Positions 40,828 through 49,605 are shown, numbered from the stretch's first letter. The stretch: 61,211 bases of DNA from Salimicrobium humidisoli (GCF_002295105.1 NZ_NSGH01000015.1:1-61211); one strand, 5' to 3'. Notes: generated from the sequence alone by a model not told the origin. Numbers and translations are program-made.

Positions 40828-41426
40828 ACCTTTTTTGCTTTGAAAATGTAGTACCCTTTATTTTTCCGGATCAGATGAACTTCTTTGAAGAGCTCTTTCA
40901 ATTTCGTCTCTGCGGAGGGCGCCCCCTGTTTCTTCTGGATTACGACCCATAATTCCCCGCCTTCCTTCAGCACGTGTGCCGCCTCTTCAAAAATACGGTG
41001 GACCGTCTTCTTACCGGCACGTATCGGAGGGTTGGTAACAACGGCTGCAAACGTGCGGTCTTTCACTGCTCCCGCACCGTCACTTTCAAGGATTTCCACA
41101 TTATTTATACCGTTCTCTTCCGCATTGACCTTTGCAAGTTCCAGCGCCCGTGCGTTCACGTCCACCATCACTACCGAGCGGGACGGGCTGTCAGATGCAA
41201 GCGCAAGGCCGATCGGGCCATAACCGCAGCCGATATCCAGGATATTCCCCTCCACTTCCGGGGAAGTGAATGTTTCCACCAGTGTTCTGGAACCGAAGTC
41301 GACGCCGTCTTTGGAAAATACAGCATGATCGGAAAAAAACGTGAATGACTTTCCTTGCAGCGTCACGCTCCATTTTTTCCTCTCACTTTTTTTAGACGTA
41401 TTTCTGGAATAGTAATGTTCTGTCAT
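40824..41426 (-). CDS. RsmC-like class I SAM methyltransferase (YbxB type)
   Basis: 200 residues. SAM-binding motif I is DIGCGYGPIGL (about 63-73), and the catalytic NPPIRAGK motif (about 131-138) is that of N2-guanine methyltransferases of the RsmC/RlmG group. The likely target is rRNA; the site is not known for this family. In B. subtilis ybxB also lies between rplL and rpoB. An rplL terminator lies upstream, so it may be read by partial read-through. Confidence 0.88.
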   Translation of the reverse strand: MTEHYYSRNTSKKSERKKWSVTLQGKSFTFFSDHAVFSKDGVDFGSRTLVETFTSPEVEGNILDIGCGYGPIGLALASDSPSRSVVMVDVNARALELAKVNAEENGINNVEILESDGAGAVKDRTFAAVVTNPPIRAGKKTVHRIFEEAAHVLKEGGELWVVIQKKQGAPSAETKLKELFKEVHLIRKNKGYYIFKAKKV

Positions 41427-41462
41427 ATAGTCACCCTCTCTCTGCAGAAATTCGGAGATAAA

Positions 41463-41492
41463 TAAAAGCCCGCCGGAAACAGCGGGCTTTCA
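41463..41492 (-). terminator. Terminator after rplL
   Basis: On the minus strand AAAGCCCGC / GGCGGGCTTT with a short loop and a TTTATTTATC tail, 15 bp past the rplL stop. The broken T-run suggests partial termination, allowing read-through into the methyltransferase and rpoB. Confidence 0.8.
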
Positions 41493-41506
41493 TCACAGGG
41501 CACTTA

Positions 41507-41872
41507 TTACTTAACTTCGATTGTAGCTCCTGCTTCTTCAAGTGTAGCTTTAAGCTCGTCAGCGTCTTCTTTAGCAATACCTTCTTTGATAGGCTTAGGA
41601 GCGTTATCAACGAGGTCTTTCGCTTCTTTAAGACCAAGACCAGTTGCTTCGCGGACCGCTTTAACAACTTTGATTTTGGAGCTTCCTGGGTTTTCAAGAA
41701 CTACGTCGAATTCAGTCTGCTCTTCAGCAGCTTCTTCGCCACCTGCTGCGCCTGCTGCTGCTACTGGAGCTGCTGCAGATACACCAAATTCTTCTTCGAT
41801 TGCTTTTACAAGGTCGTTTAGTTCAAGAACGGACATTTCTTTGATTGCTTCGATAATTTGTTCGTTACTCAT
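41507..41872 (-). CDS. rplL: 50S ribosomal protein L7/L12
   Basis: 121 residues. An N-terminal dimerisation helix region ([20 protein letters not shown]) is followed by an alanine/glycine-rich hinge (about 35-50) and the C-terminal factor-binding domain ([20 protein letters not shown]). Stalk protein recruiting translational GTPases. Confidence 0.98.
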   Translation of the reverse strand: MSNEQIIEAIKEMSVLELNDLVKAIEEEFGVSAAAPVAAAGAAGGEEAAEEQTEFDVVLENPGSSKIKVVKAVREATGLGLKEAKDLVDNAPKPIKEGIAKEDADELKATLEEAGATIEVK

Positions 41873-41906
41873 GATATTTCCTCCTTATATAGATGTTGAG
41901 TAGTAC

Positions 41907-42407
41907 TTACGCACTCTCTTCTTCTTTTTGATCAGCAATAGCCTGAGTGGCATATGCAAGGTTACGCACTGGCGCCTGCAGTACACTCAAGAACATAGCT
42001 ACAAGACCTTCGTAATCCGGAAGGGTTGCAAGTTCCTGAATCTGTTCAAGTGTCGCCACCTGACCTTCGACAACGCCGCCTTTGATTTCGAGGTCCGGGT
42101 GCTCTTTAGCGAAGTTGTTCAAAACTTTCGCAGGAGCTACAACGTCCTCTTCACTGAACGCAAGAGCAGTCGGACCTACAAGAACCTCATCGAGTTCTGT
42201 AAGATCTGTGTCTGCAGTTGCACGACGAACCATCGTGTTCTTGTAAACTTTGAAGTCAACGCCTGCTTCGCGCAACTGGGCACGAAGTTCTGTTGCTGCC
42301 GCGACGTTCAAACCGCGGTAATCTACAAGTACTGCAGCTTTGCTATTGCGGAACTTATCAGCAATTTCAGAGACGACCTGCTGTTTCTGCTCAATTACTT
42401 TGCTCAT
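41907..42407 (-). CDS. rplJ: 50S ribosomal protein L10
   Basis: 166 residues; [16 protein letters not shown] start and the [20 protein letters not shown] motif. It anchors the L7/L12 dimers to 23S rRNA. Controlled by an L10 leader and terminator upstream (42453-42592). Confidence 0.98.
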   Translation of the reverse strand: MSKVIEQKQQVVSEIADKFRNSKAAVLVDYRGLNVAAATELRAQLREAGVDFKVYKNTMVRRATADTDLTELDEVLVGPTALAFSEEDVVAPAKVLNNFAKEHPDLEIKGGVVEGQVATLEQIQELATLPDYEGLVAMFLSVLQAPVRNLAYATQAIADQKEEESA

Positions 42408-42452
42408 TGTTCCACCTCCTAATAAACTGCCATCATACCGTCCGGTGCAAAG

Positions 42453-42484
42453 AAAAAGCCTCCATGCACCGAGACATGGAGGCT
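42453..42484 (-). terminator. Attenuator hairpin in the rplJ leader
   Basis: On the minus strand GCCTCCATG / CATGGAGGC (9 bp) followed by TTTTTCTTT, between the L10-binding leader and rplJ. It is placed where the L10 leader typically ends in an intrinsic terminator. Confidence 0.85.
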
Positions 42485-42592
42485 CCTCATAAGGCAGGAA
42501 AACCTGCCTGTTTATAAGCGAACACCTCGGCAGGAAATTAAGCGCCCGGGGCGCACCTGCTGTCTACGGTACAACGTATACATTTATATAAC
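42485..42592 (-). promoter_or_regulatory. L10 leader RNA (rplJL autoregulation)
   Basis: Between the promoter and the attenuator, the RNA contains GTAGACAGCAGGTGC with following G/C-rich pairings, and an AGGCAGG-TTTT-CCTGCCT hairpin (about 42492-42509). This resembles the Firmicutes L10 leader, in which L10 (with L7/L12) binds and halts expression. Identified by position and motifs, not by covariance. Confidence 0.7.
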
Positions 42593-42599
42593 AACGATT

Positions 42600-42628
42600 A
42601 TCATATCTGATCTGAACCGGAAAGTCAA
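42600..42628 (-). promoter_or_regulatory. Promoter of rplJL
   Basis: On the minus strand, -35 TTGACT (42623-42628), a 17-nt spacer and -10 TATGAT (42600-42605), just after the rplA stop at 42636. Confidence 0.88.
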
Positions 42629-42635
42629 GGAATAA

Positions 42636-43331
42636 TTACTTGGAAGAGCCGGAAATGTCGACCTTGATTCCAGGACCCATAGTTGCAGATACAGCAGCGT
42701 TCTTCATGTAAATACCTTTCGTCGCCTGAGGTTTCACTTTAAGAAGTTCTTCTCTAAGGGCATCGAAGTTCTCTTTGAGTTTCGACTCGTCGAAAGATGC
42801 TTTACCGATTGGAACGTGGATGTTCGCAGATTTATCAACGCGGTATTCTACTTTACCGGCTTTGATTTCCTGAACAGCTTTTTCGATTTCGAATGTAACT
42901 GTTCCGGTTTTAGGGTTAGGCATAAGTCCTTTTGGTCCAAGTACGCGACCAAGTTTCCCTACTTCTGCCATCATGTCAGGAGTAGCTACCACTACATCAA
43001 AGTCGAACCAACCACCGTTGATGTCTTTGATAAGATCCTGCTCTCCTACAAAGTCGGCACCTGCCGCTTCCGCTTCTTTGGCTTTGTCGCCTTTAGCGAA
43101 AACGAGAACACGTTGTGTTTTACCGGTACCGTGCGGCAATACCATTGCCCCGCGGATTTGCTGGTCTGCTTTTTTAGGGTCTACGCCCAGACGAAAAGCA
43201 GCTTCTACTGTTTCATCAAAGTTAGCTTTGGCAGTCTGTTTTACAAGACTGATAGCTTCACTTGTTTCATATGCGTTCGAAGTATCAACGAGCTTTTCAA
43301 TTTCACGTTGTCTTTTTGATTTGTTAGCCAT
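42636..43331 (-). CDS. rplA: 50S ribosomal protein L1
   Basis: 231 residues, with the [10 protein letters not shown]-type strand written [18 protein letters not shown] and the [15 protein letters not shown] signature. It forms the L1 stalk near the E site. Preceded by an L1-binding-site-like mRNA element. Confidence 0.98.
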   Translation of the reverse strand: MANKSKRQREIEKLVDTSNAYETSEAISLVKQTAKANFDETVEAAFRLGVDPKKADQQIRGAMVLPHGTGKTQRVLVFAKGDKAKEAEAAGADFVGEQDLIKDINGGWFDFDVVVATPDMMAEVGKLGRVLGPKGLMPNPKTGTVTFEIEKAVQEIKAGKVEYRVDKSANIHVPIGKASFDESKLKENFDALREELLKVKPQATKGIYMKNAAVSATMGPGIKVDISGSSK

Positions 43332-43347
43332 TTCTTTTCCTCCTCGT

Positions 43348-43374
43348 TGTGGTTTTAGCGGTTAGACCTCCCAC
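43348..43374 (-). promoter_or_regulatory. L1-binding-site-like element upstream of rplA
   Basis: On the minus strand GTGGGAGGTCTAACCGC is followed by TAAAACCACA. The GTGGGAGG...ACCAC arrangement is the L1 target motif found in rRNA and in L1-regulated mRNAs. It lies 17 nt upstream of the rplA start codon, just before GAGGAGG. Confidence 0.6.
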
Positions 43375-43451
43375 GGTTAAACCTCTCTCCCTTCCCGCAG
43401 GAAGAAGGAGAAGCCCCCTGTACGTTCAGGTACAGGTTTTTCTTTTAACAC

Positions 43452-43492
43452 GATAAAGGTTGCGAAAGAAGAGACTCTTCCACTCGCAACCT
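43452..43492 (-). other. Hairpin between rplK and rplA
   Basis: A GGTTGCGA / TCGCAACC stem (8 bp) with an inner GAAGAG/CTCTTC pairing, not followed by a clear T-run. A second smaller hairpin (CCTGTAC/GTACAGG, about 43418-43437) follows. They may be processing or partial-termination sites. Confidence 0.5.
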
Positions 43493-43520
43493 GTGTTTAT
43501 CAGTGCTTACCCGACCGGGA

Positions 43521-43946
43521 TCAGTCTTCGACAGAAAGTCCCATACTGCGCGCGGTACCTTCGACCATACGCATTGCAGAATCAACGTCAGAAGCGTTAA
43601 GATCAGGCATTTTCGTTTCTGCGATTTCGCGAATTTGATCGCGTTTCACAGAACCTACTTTGTTACGGTTCGGCTCCCCGGAACCGGAGTCGATTCCTGC
43701 TGCTTTCTTAAGAAGAACGGCAGCTGGCGGAGTTTTCGTTACGAATGTAAATGAACGGTCTTCAAATACCGTAATTTCTACCGGAATGATCATACCCGCT
43801 TCATCTTGTGTGCGAGCGTTGAATTCCTTACAGAATCCCATGATGTTGATACCAGCCTGACCTAGCGCAGGACCTACTGGCGGTGCTGGGTTCGCTTTAC
43901 CTGCAGGAATTTGAAGTTTAACTACATCTACTACTTTTTTAGCCAC
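43521..43946 (-). CDS. rplK: 50S ribosomal protein L11
   Basis: 141 residues from the GTG at 43946, which has AAGGAGG 8 nt upstream and gives [18 protein letters not shown]; the longer ATG-started frame extends across the leader element and is not conserved. Thiostrepton-region proline-rich segment [10 protein letters not shown] is intact. L11 is needed for RelA activation. Confidence 0.97.
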   Translation of the reverse strand: MAKKVVDVVKLQIPAGKANPAPPVGPALGQAGINIMGFCKEFNARTQDEAGMIIPVEITVFEDRSFTFVTKTPPAAVLLKKAAGIDSGSGEPNRNKVGSVKRDQIREIAETKMPDLNASDVDSAMRMVEGTARSMGLSVED

Positions 43947-43972
43947 GAGACACACCTCCTTAAAGTCCGTGA

Positions 43973-44000
43973 TGTGGTTACGGGTTTTCCCCTCCCACTC
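43973..44000 (-). promoter_or_regulatory. L1-binding-site-like element upstream of rplK
   Basis: On the minus strand GTGGGAGGGGAAAACCCG is followed by TAACCACATC. The stem pairs GTGG with CCAC and GGG with CCC. This is the form of the L1 leader known upstream of rplK-rplA in Firmicutes. Confidence 0.7.
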
Positions 44001-44047
44001 TTTATCCATGAACCCCCATTAACTTGAGGCACGCGAATAACATAAAA

Positions 44048-44076
44048 ATTTTATCATCCTTCCTGTTTTTTTGCAA
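44048..44076 (-). promoter_or_regulatory. Promoter of rplKA
   Basis: On the minus strand, -35 TTGCAA (44071-44076), a 17-nt spacer and -10 TAAAAT (44048-44053), immediately after the nusG stop at 44088. Confidence 0.75.
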
Positions 44077-44087
44077 GAAGAATTTTA

Positions 44088-44630
44088 TTAATCCGTCAGT
44101 TTCTCGATCTGGGAAAATTCGAGTTCGACCGGGGTTTCCCTTCCGAACATGTTTACGTGGACTTTCACTTTCTGTTTGTCCACGTCGAGATTTTCGATCG
44201 TACCGGTGAAATTGGCGAACGGCCCATCGTTGACTTTCACGTGCTCGTTCAGTTCAAAGTCCACTTCCACATTGGACGGTTCTTTCATTCCCATACGCTT
44301 CAGCTCGCGTTCCGCCTCTTCCGGCAGGAGAGGGATGGGTTTCGATCCAGAGCCGGTCGACCCGACGAACCCTGTTACACCGGGGGTGTTACGAACAACG
44401 TACCAGGAATCGTCCGTCATAACCATTTCTGCGAGCACGTATCCCGGGAAGACCTTTTTCTTCGTAACTTTCCGCTTTCCGTTTTTGATTTCCGTTTCGT
44501 CTTCTTCAGGAACAATGACACGGAAGATCTTATCTTCCATACCCATTGACTCGACACGTTTTTCTAAATTAGTCCGAACCTTATTCTCATATCCTGAGTA
44601 AGTGTGGACAACATACCATCTTTTTTCCAT
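44088..44630 (-). CDS. nusG: Transcription termination/antitermination factor NusG
   Basis: 180 residues. The NGN domain (MEKRWYVVHTYSGYENKVR to about 110, with FPGYVLAEM and NTPGVTGFVG) is followed by a C-terminal KOW domain (VNDGPFANFTGTIENLD). It binds the polymerase clamp and affects pausing, termination and coupling. The ATG at 44630 has no Shine-Dalgarno site at normal distance: GGGAGG is 27 nt away across a hairpin (44638-44654). No other in-frame start exists below the in-frame stop just upstream. A terminator lies between secE and nusG. Confidence 0.97.
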   Translation of the reverse strand: MEKRWYVVHTYSGYENKVRTNLEKRVESMGMEDKIFRVIVPEEDETEIKNGKRKVTKKKVFPGYVLAEMVMTDDSWYVVRNTPGVTGFVGSTGSGSKPIPLLPEEAERELKRMGMKEPSNVEVDFELNEHVKVNDGPFANFTGTIENLDVDKQKVKVHVNMFGRETPVELEFSQIEKLTD

Positions 44631-44665
44631 GTGGTGGGGACAAGCGCTTTGTCCTTCCCTCCCTT
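44631..44665 (-). promoter_or_regulatory. Hairpin-bridged ribosome binding site of nusG
   Basis: On the minus strand, AAGGGAGGGAAGG (44653-44665) is followed by GGACAA-AGCGC-TTGTCC (hairpin 44638-44654), then seven bases and ATG. Folding the 17-nt hairpin reduces the GGGAGG-to-ATG distance from 27 to 10 nt. Confidence 0.7.
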
Positions 44666-44684
44666 ATCTTCTTGATTTAACTGG

Positions 44685-44708
44685 AAAAAACCCGCCGAAC
44701 GGGTTTTC
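44685..44708 (-). terminator. Terminator-like hairpin between secE and nusG
   Basis: On the minus strand AAAACCCG-TTCG-GCGGGTTTTTT: a compact stem with a UUCG-type loop and a T6 tail, 20 bp after secE. Confidence 0.8.
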
Positions 44709-44728
44709 CATACATAATTTATTTTCCT

Positions 44729-44902
44729 TTATCCTGTGATCAGTTCCAGACCCTGGGAAATACCAAAATCTACAATACCGAAGAACACAGCTATGAAAGC
44801 TACGGTCACAAGAACCGTAACCGTATAGCGCATCAGTTCATTACCTGTGGGCCAGCTGACTTTTTTCATTTCGCGCGATACGTTTTTCAAAAATGTAAAC
44901 AT
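44729..44902 (-). CDS. secE: Preprotein translocase subunit SecE
   Basis: 57 residues. The amphipathic N-terminus MFTFLKNVSREMKKVSWPTG carries the conserved KKVSWP motif, followed by a single membrane helix (about 27-46). It clamps SecY in the translocon. Lies between rpmG and nusG as in B. subtilis. Confidence 0.95.
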   Translation of the reverse strand: MFTFLKNVSREMKKVSWPTGNELMRYTVTVLVTVAFIAVFFGIVDFGISQGLELITG

Positions 44903-44926
44903 GCGGTGACACCCCCAAACTCCATC

Positions 44927-45076
44927 TTACTTCGTCTCCCGGTGCAGCGTATGTTCGTTGCAGTTGCTGCAGAACTTGCGCGCTGTCAACCGTTCCTCAC
45001 TACTGCCGGACTTCTTTTCGGTTGAATAGTTTCGGCTGGAGCATTCCTTACAAGCCAGAACAATTTTTCTTCTCAC
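44927..45076 (-). CDS. rpmG: 50S ribosomal protein L33, zinc-binding form
   Basis: 49 residues from a GTG at 45076 (AAGGGG upstream), [20 protein letters not shown]. The zinc ribbon is CKEC (9-12) and CSNC (36-39). Corresponds to the rpmG paralogue in front of secE in B. subtilis. Confidence 0.93.
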   Translation of the reverse strand: MRRKIVLACKECSSRNYSTEKKSGSSEERLTARKFCSNCNEHTLHRETK

Positions 45077-45146
45077 TATAAACGTCCCCTTATAAAGAGG
45101 TTTTAGTCACTCTCACTAATGTAGCACGGTTAAAATAGAGTGTCAA

Positions 45147-45782
45147 TTACCCCTGAAGAGCTAACTCTTCGGCTTCTGTGTATTTCTCCATTTTCTTCTT
45201 CACACGCTGAAGGGCGTTATCGATCGATTTTACGTGACGGTTGATTTTCGCGGATATTTCCTGGTAGGAATCCCCATCCAGGTACAGAGCGAGCACTTCC
45301 TTCTCCAGTTTGCTGAGCACTTCTTCGATTCTTTTCTCTATATCCGTAAATCGTTCCCTATGTATCATCATCTCTGCGGGATCAATCGCGTGCGACCCCA
45401 TAAGCACATCGAGAAGCGTCCGGTCCGATTCTTCGTCGAACACAGGTTTATCAAGGGATACGTATGAATTGAGCGGGATGTGTTTCTGACGGGTGGCGGC
45501 TTTGATGGCCGTAATGATCTGCCTCGTGATACAAAGCTCCGCGAACGCCCGGAAAGAGGAAAGTTTGTCCCCCTGGTAATCACGGATAGCTTTATACAGA
45601 CCGATCATCCCCTCCTGGATGATGTCCTCCCGGTCAGCGCCGATGAGGAAGTATGTCCTCGCTTTTGCACGGACAAATCCTTTGTATTTCTGGATCAGAT
45701 AGTTTAAAGCTTCACTATTACCCTGGGTGATGTGAGCAAGAAGCTGCTCATCATTCAGATCCTGCAATTGAAGTGTTTTCAT
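45147..45782 (-). CDS. sigH: RNA polymerase sigma factor SigH (Spo0H)
   Basis: 211 residues of the sigma-70 family. Region 2 includes DREDIIQEGMIGLYKAIRDY and the AELCITRQIITAIKAATRQK DNA-binding stretch. Region 4 is SYQEISAKINRHVKSIDNAL. In B. subtilis it directs transition-state and early sporulation genes. ATG at 45782 with TAGGAGG upstream; its own promoter precedes it. Its retention contrasts with the loss of several late sporulation genes in the same window. Confidence 0.95.
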   Translation of the reverse strand: MKTLQLQDLNDEQLLAHITQGNSEALNYLIQKYKGFVRAKARTYFLIGADREDIIQEGMIGLYKAIRDYQGDKLSSFRAFAELCITRQIITAIKAATRQKHIPLNSYVSLDKPVFDEESDRTLLDVLMGSHAIDPAEMMIHRERFTDIEKRIEEVLSKLEKEVLALYLDGDSYQEISAKINRHVKSIDNALQRVKKKMEKYTEAEELALQG

Positions 45783-45846
45783 GCCCGTCCCTCTGCCTCC
45801 TAGATTGAATCAGGATTTTCAAACCGCACTTCCTAAATATAGGAAT

Positions 45847-45876
45847 ATTATATAGGAAGCGCTTACTCCCCGTCAA
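45847..45876 (-). promoter_or_regulatory. Promoter of sigH
   Basis: On the minus strand, -35 TTGACG (45871-45876), an 18-nt spacer and a perfect -10 TATAAT (45847-45852). An imperfect TTCCTATATTTAGGAA palindrome overlaps the start of transcription and could bind a regulator. Confidence 0.75.
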
Positions 45877-45884
45877 CACGCGTT

Positions 45885-46394
45885 TCAGTGGTTTCCCCGT
45901 CTCCATTTTTCGAAAGCGTCGCGCACCTCTTCCTTCAGCTGGATTTTGGAAGCTTTTGTTTTTTTTGTTCGTTCGGATACATCTTCCTCGATTGACTTAC
46001 GGGCATTTCCGATGTCGATGTACAGTTCCCGGGCAGAGATGCGGTAGGCCCCCTGGGCGAAAATGACCCGTTGCTGGGCGTAATCCGAAGTAGCGACGTA
46101 CACTTTCGTCCGTACGTCGTTCAGCTCTCCGGCGAGTTTCTCGATCCGCTCATCCGCCGTTTCGTTCTCTTTCGTATAAATGACTTCGATTTTGGCACTC
46201 TGCTGCTTACGTTCCATTCCTCTGACGTGGTACGCATCAAAAACCACGATGACCCTTTCCCCTCTGTAGGACTGATACTCCGCAAGCATTCCGATAAGCA
46301 GGTCCCGGGCACCGGAGAGGTCGTGATCTCTCAGGTCCTTCAACTCCGGCCAGGCACCAATCATGTTGTAACCGTCGACCAGCAGGATATTCAT
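45885..46394 (-). CDS. rae1: Rae1 (YacP) ribosome-associated NYN endoribonuclease
   Basis: 169 residues with a PIN-like NYN fold. Conserved acidic residues appear in LLVDGYNMIGAW (start), VVFDAYHV and VATSDYAQQ. B. subtilis Rae1 enters the ribosomal A site and cleaves mRNAs during translation. ATG 2 bp after the rlmB stop, in the usual mrnC-rlmB-rae1 block. Confidence 0.93.
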   Translation of the reverse strand: MNILLVDGYNMIGAWPELKDLRDHDLSGARDLLIGMLAEYQSYRGERVIVVFDAYHVRGMERKQQSAKIEVIYTKENETADERIEKLAGELNDVRTKVYVATSDYAQQRVIFAQGAYRISARELYIDIGNARKSIEEDVSERTKKTKASKIQLKEEVRDAFEKWRRGNH

Positions 46395-46396
46395 GC

Positions 46397-47140
46397 TTAT
46401 TTACCTGCCGGGTAACGGTTCCGGTACACTTCATACATCAGAAGAGACGCGGTAACAGAAGCGTTCAGCGACTCGACATGCCCGTTCATCGGCAGACGGA
46501 CGAGCCAGTCGCATTTTTCTTTGGTCAGTCGACTTATCCCTTTTCCTTCATTCCCGATCACCAGTGCCAGCGGAAGCGTGCCCTCCAGGTCGCGGTAATC
46601 TTCGGCGCCGTCCGCAGCAGTGCCCACGACCCAGACGAACCTTTCCTTCAGTTCATCGATGGTTCTTGCCAGATTTGTCACTCTTACGACCGGCACATGC
46701 TCGACCGCTCCTGCGGAAGTTTTGGCTACGACAGCCGTCAGCCCGACAGAGCGACGTTTCGGAATGATTACTCCATGTACCCCGGAAGCATCCGCCGTGC
46801 GGAGGATCGATCCTAAGTTATGCGGGTCTTCCAGTTCGTCGAGAATGAGAAAGAACGGCTCTTCTCCTCTTTCGGCGGCCAGGGAGAAAAGGTCTTCCAT
46901 ATCGCTGTACTCATAAGCCGCTACGGACGCAGCCACCCCCTGATGGTTTCCGTCCACCAGTTGGTCGATCTTCTGTTTCGGTACCCGCTGCACCAGTATG
47001 TTGTTATTTTTCGCAGCCGCTTCGAACTTTTTCGCCGCCTGCTGCTGTAACTGATCGGAAATGAAGATTTTATTAATAGGCCGTTCCGCTTTCAAAGCTT
47101 CCAGCACGGCGTTTTTGCCTGTAATCCATTCTCCGCTCAT
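46397..47140 (-). CDS. rlmB: 23S rRNA (guanosine(2251)-2'-O)-methyltransferase RlmB
   Basis: 247 residues of the SPOUT/TrmH family. An N-terminal L30e-like RNA-binding domain (ITGKNAVLEAL) precedes the knotted SAM domain: DPHNLGSILRTAD, VIGNEGKGISRL and LPMNGHVESLNASVT motifs. Starts in an ATGA overlap with mrnC. Confidence 0.95.
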   Translation of the reverse strand: MSGEWITGKNAVLEALKAERPINKIFISDQLQQQAAKKFEAAAKNNNILVQRVPKQKIDQLVDGNHQGVAASVAAYEYSDMEDLFSLAAERGEEPFFLILDELEDPHNLGSILRTADASGVHGVIIPKRRSVGLTAVVAKTSAGAVEHVPVVRVTNLARTIDELKERFVWVVGTAADGAEDYRDLEGTLPLALVIGNEGKGISRLTKEKCDWLVRLPMNGHVESLNASVTASLLMYEVYRNRYPAGK

Positions 47141-47547
47141 CTAAACCCCTCCTTTTCTTCGATGGTGGTAATCGCGCCGGAGACGAGTTCAAAAAGCCGA
47201 TCTTCGTCCCCGTCCAGATAAAGATAGCCAAGCACAGCTTCAAAAGCCGTCGCAAGACGATACGTACGGACATCCGTGTTTTTCGGAATGGAGCCGGACT
47301 TGGCGTTTTTCCCCCGGCGGAAGACATCCGCTTCCTGCTCGTCAAGCGCTTCATCTTCCATCCAGCCTTTCGCAACGTGAGCCTGTGCACCTGCCGATAC
47401 GAATCGCACGGCCGTCTGATGCAGCTCCTGCGGGCGTATGGTCCCTTTTTGAAGCAGGTGCTCCCGCACGTAAAGGTCATGGACAGTGTCCCCCATGTAA
47501 GCGAGAGCCAGACTTTTCATCTGATGAGCATTAATGATACGGCTCAT
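47137..47547 (-). CDS. mrnC: Mini-ribonuclease 3
   Basis: 136 residues from the ATG at 47547, which forms an ATGA overlap with the cysS stop; a GTG four codons earlier is possible. RNase III catalytic domain only, without a dsRNA-binding domain: [15 protein letters not shown] carries the catalytic Asp. It matures 23S rRNA with L3 as stimulator in B. subtilis. Confidence 0.95.
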   Translation of the reverse strand: MSRIINAHQMKSLALAYMGDTVHDLYVREHLLQKGTIRPQELHQTAVRFVSAGAQAHVAKGWMEDEALDEQEADVFRRGKNAKSGSIPKNTDVRTYRLATAFEAVLGYLYLDGDEDRLFELVSGAITTIEEKEGFR

Positions 47548-48944
47548 CCCCTTTTCCACCTCGGCCCCTGCGGTGTATCCTCAAGCACGATACCTCTTTC
47601 TTTCAGCTCGTCACGAAGCTGGTCGGCCCTGGCGAAATTCCGGTCTTTTCTCGCCTGTTCCCGCTCCTGTATCTTTGCGTCCACTTCCTCATCCTGAAGC
47701 TCGTCGGCAGCATCGATTTCAAGGCCGAGCACTCCGGTAAGGTCTTCGAGAATCGTGATGTAAGCTTCCAGCACCTCTTCATCCGTCTGTTCTTTCTGCT
47801 GGTACAGGTTCGCGGATTTCGCTATGTCAAACAGAACGGAGATGGCGTTCGCGGTATTGAAGTCGTCGTCCATTTCTTTGATAAAAGACTGTCTCAGACG
47901 CTCCGTCTCCTCCATCCACTCGTCTTTGTCATTCGTAAGACTCATGCTGGTCTTCTTCCTGTGTTTCACATTTTCATAAGCGTTCCGGATGCGTTCGAAC
48001 CCGCTTTTTGCACTTTCAAGAAGTTCCGCGCTGAAATTGATCGGATGGCGGTATTGTACGCTAAGCATGAAAAAGCGGATCATCTGAGGATCGTGCTTTT
48101 TAACCAGATCATGTGCCAGGACGAAATTTCCGAGCGACTTGGACATTTTCTCATTCTCAATATTGATATATCCGTTATGCATCCAGTAACGGGCAAAATC
48201 CGTTTCATTATGTGCTTCCGACTGGGCAATTTCGTTTTCGTGGTGAGGGAAAGTGAGATCCTGCCCGCCGGCATGGATATCGATCGTATCCCCAAGATAT
48301 TTTTTCGCCATCGTGGAGCATTCGATATGCCAGCCCGGACGTCCTGTTCCCCACGGGCTTTCCCAGCTGATTTCCCCATCCTTCGCTTCTTTCCAGAGAG
48401 CGAAGTCGAGCGGGTCCTCTTTCTTCTCACCGACTTCGATCCGTGAGCCGGACTGCAGTTCGTCGATCGGCTGCTGGGAAAGTTTTCCGTATTCGTCAAA
48501 CTTACGCGTCCGGAAGTAAACGTCGCCCTCTGTTTCATAGGCGTACCCCTTGCTGATCAGACTATCGATAAACGTTATAATTTCGTCCATATTTTCGGTG
48601 ACGCGCGGGTGGTGAACCGCTTCTTTCACACCTAATGCACCCACATCTTCCTTGTAAGCCTCAATAAAGCGGTCCGCAATCGCCGGCACTTCTTCTCCGA
48701 GTTCATTGGCGGCTTTGATCAGTTTGTCATCCACGTCCGTAAAGTTCAGAACATAGATCACTTCATAACCCCGGTATTCAAAATAACGGCGGACAGTATC
48801 GAAAACGATCGCAGGGCGCGCGTTTCCGATATGAATGTAGTTGTATACGGTCGGGCCGCAGACGTACATCTTCACCTTGCCTTCTTCGAGCGGTTCAAAC
48901 GTTTCCTTCTGTCTTGTGAGCGTATTATAAATCTTTATACTCAT
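47544..48944 (-). CDS. cysS: Cysteinyl-tRNA synthetase
   Basis: 466 residues from the ATG at 48944 (AAAAGGAG 8 nt upstream); the upstream GTG lies inside that site. HIGN in the [16 protein letters not shown] segment, zinc ligands in that segment and in WHIECS and HHENE, and KMSKS near residue 268. It follows cysE in one transcript under the Cys T-box and overlaps the cysE end by 20 nt. Confidence 0.97.
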   Translation of the reverse strand: MSIKIYNTLTRQKETFEPLEEGKVKMYVCGPTVYNYIHIGNARPAIVFDTVRRYFEYRGYEVIYVLNFTDVDDKLIKAANELGEEVPAIADRFIEAYKEDVGALGVKEAVHHPRVTENMDEIITFIDSLISKGYAYETEGDVYFRTRKFDEYGKLSQQPIDELQSGSRIEVGEKKEDPLDFALWKEAKDGEISWESPWGTGRPGWHIECSTMAKKYLGDTIDIHAGGQDLTFPHHENEIAQSEAHNETDFARYWMHNGYINIENEKMSKSLGNFVLAHDLVKKHDPQMIRFFMLSVQYRHPINFSAELLESAKSGFERIRNAYENVKHRKKTSMSLTNDKDEWMEETERLRQSFIKEMDDDFNTANAISVLFDIAKSANLYQQKEQTDEEVLEAYITILEDLTGVLGLEIDAADELQDEEVDAKIQEREQARKDRNFARADQLRDELKERGIVLEDTPQGPRWKRG

Positions 48945-49605
48945 GGTCCTCACTCCTTTTTCTCTCGATATTCAATTCTTCGCACATCTCCTTGATTTCC
49001 TGCTCTATTTCATTCAGGCGATCGTAGACGGGGTCCGGCAGTTTGTGGTGGTCCAGGTCTTTCCTTTTCCCTTCCACTTTTTCCCCGTTCCGGATAACGA
49101 CCCGTCCCGGTATTCCGACTACTGTGGAATTCTCGGGCACTTCATGAAGCACGACGGATCCGGCTCCGACTTTCGAATTTTTGCCGATCGTAATGGAGCC
49201 GAGCACTTTGGCTCCGGTAGCGACAAGCACGTTATCTTCAAGAGTGGGGTGACGCTTGCCTTTCTCCTTACCTGTACCGCCGAGCGTGACTCCCTGGAAG
49301 ATCGAGACGTTATTCCCGATTTCACAAGTCTCTCCGACCACCACTCCCATACCGTGGTCGATGAAAAACCGTCTCCCTATCGTCGCTCCGGGGTGAATTT
49401 CAATTCCGGTGAAAAAACGGCTGATCTGCGAAATGACTCTCGCCAGAAAGAAGAACTTCTTTTTGTAGAGACCGTGGGCGATTCTGTGAGACCAGATGGC
49501 GTGCAGACCTGCATAGGTAAGAATCACTTCCCAGTAAGAACGGGCGGCAGGGTCCTGATCAAAAACCACTTCTACATCTTCTTTGAACATTTTTAATTTC
49601 CCCAT
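48925..49605 (-). CDS. cysE: Serine O-acetyltransferase
   Basis: About 226 residues from the ATG at 49605 (AAAGGAGG upstream; an adjacent ATG and an earlier GTG are alternatives). N-terminal helices (about 1-60) precede left-handed beta-helix hexapeptide repeats containing [17 protein letters not shown] and [16 protein letters not shown]. It makes O-acetylserine for cysteine synthesis. Pairing it with cysS under one tRNA-Cys sensor balances supply and use. Confidence 0.96.
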   Translation of the reverse strand: MGKLKMFKEDVEVVFDQDPAARSYWEVILTYAGLHAIWSHRIAHGLYKKKFFFLARVISQISRFFTGIEIHPGATIGRRFFIDHGMGVVVGETCEIGNNVSIFQGVTLGGTGKEKGKRHPTLEDNVLVATGAKVLGSITIGKNSKVGAGSVVLHEVPENSTVVGIPGRVVIRNGEKVEGKRKDLDHHKLPDPVYDRLNEIEQEIKEMCEELNIERKRSEDHEYKDL

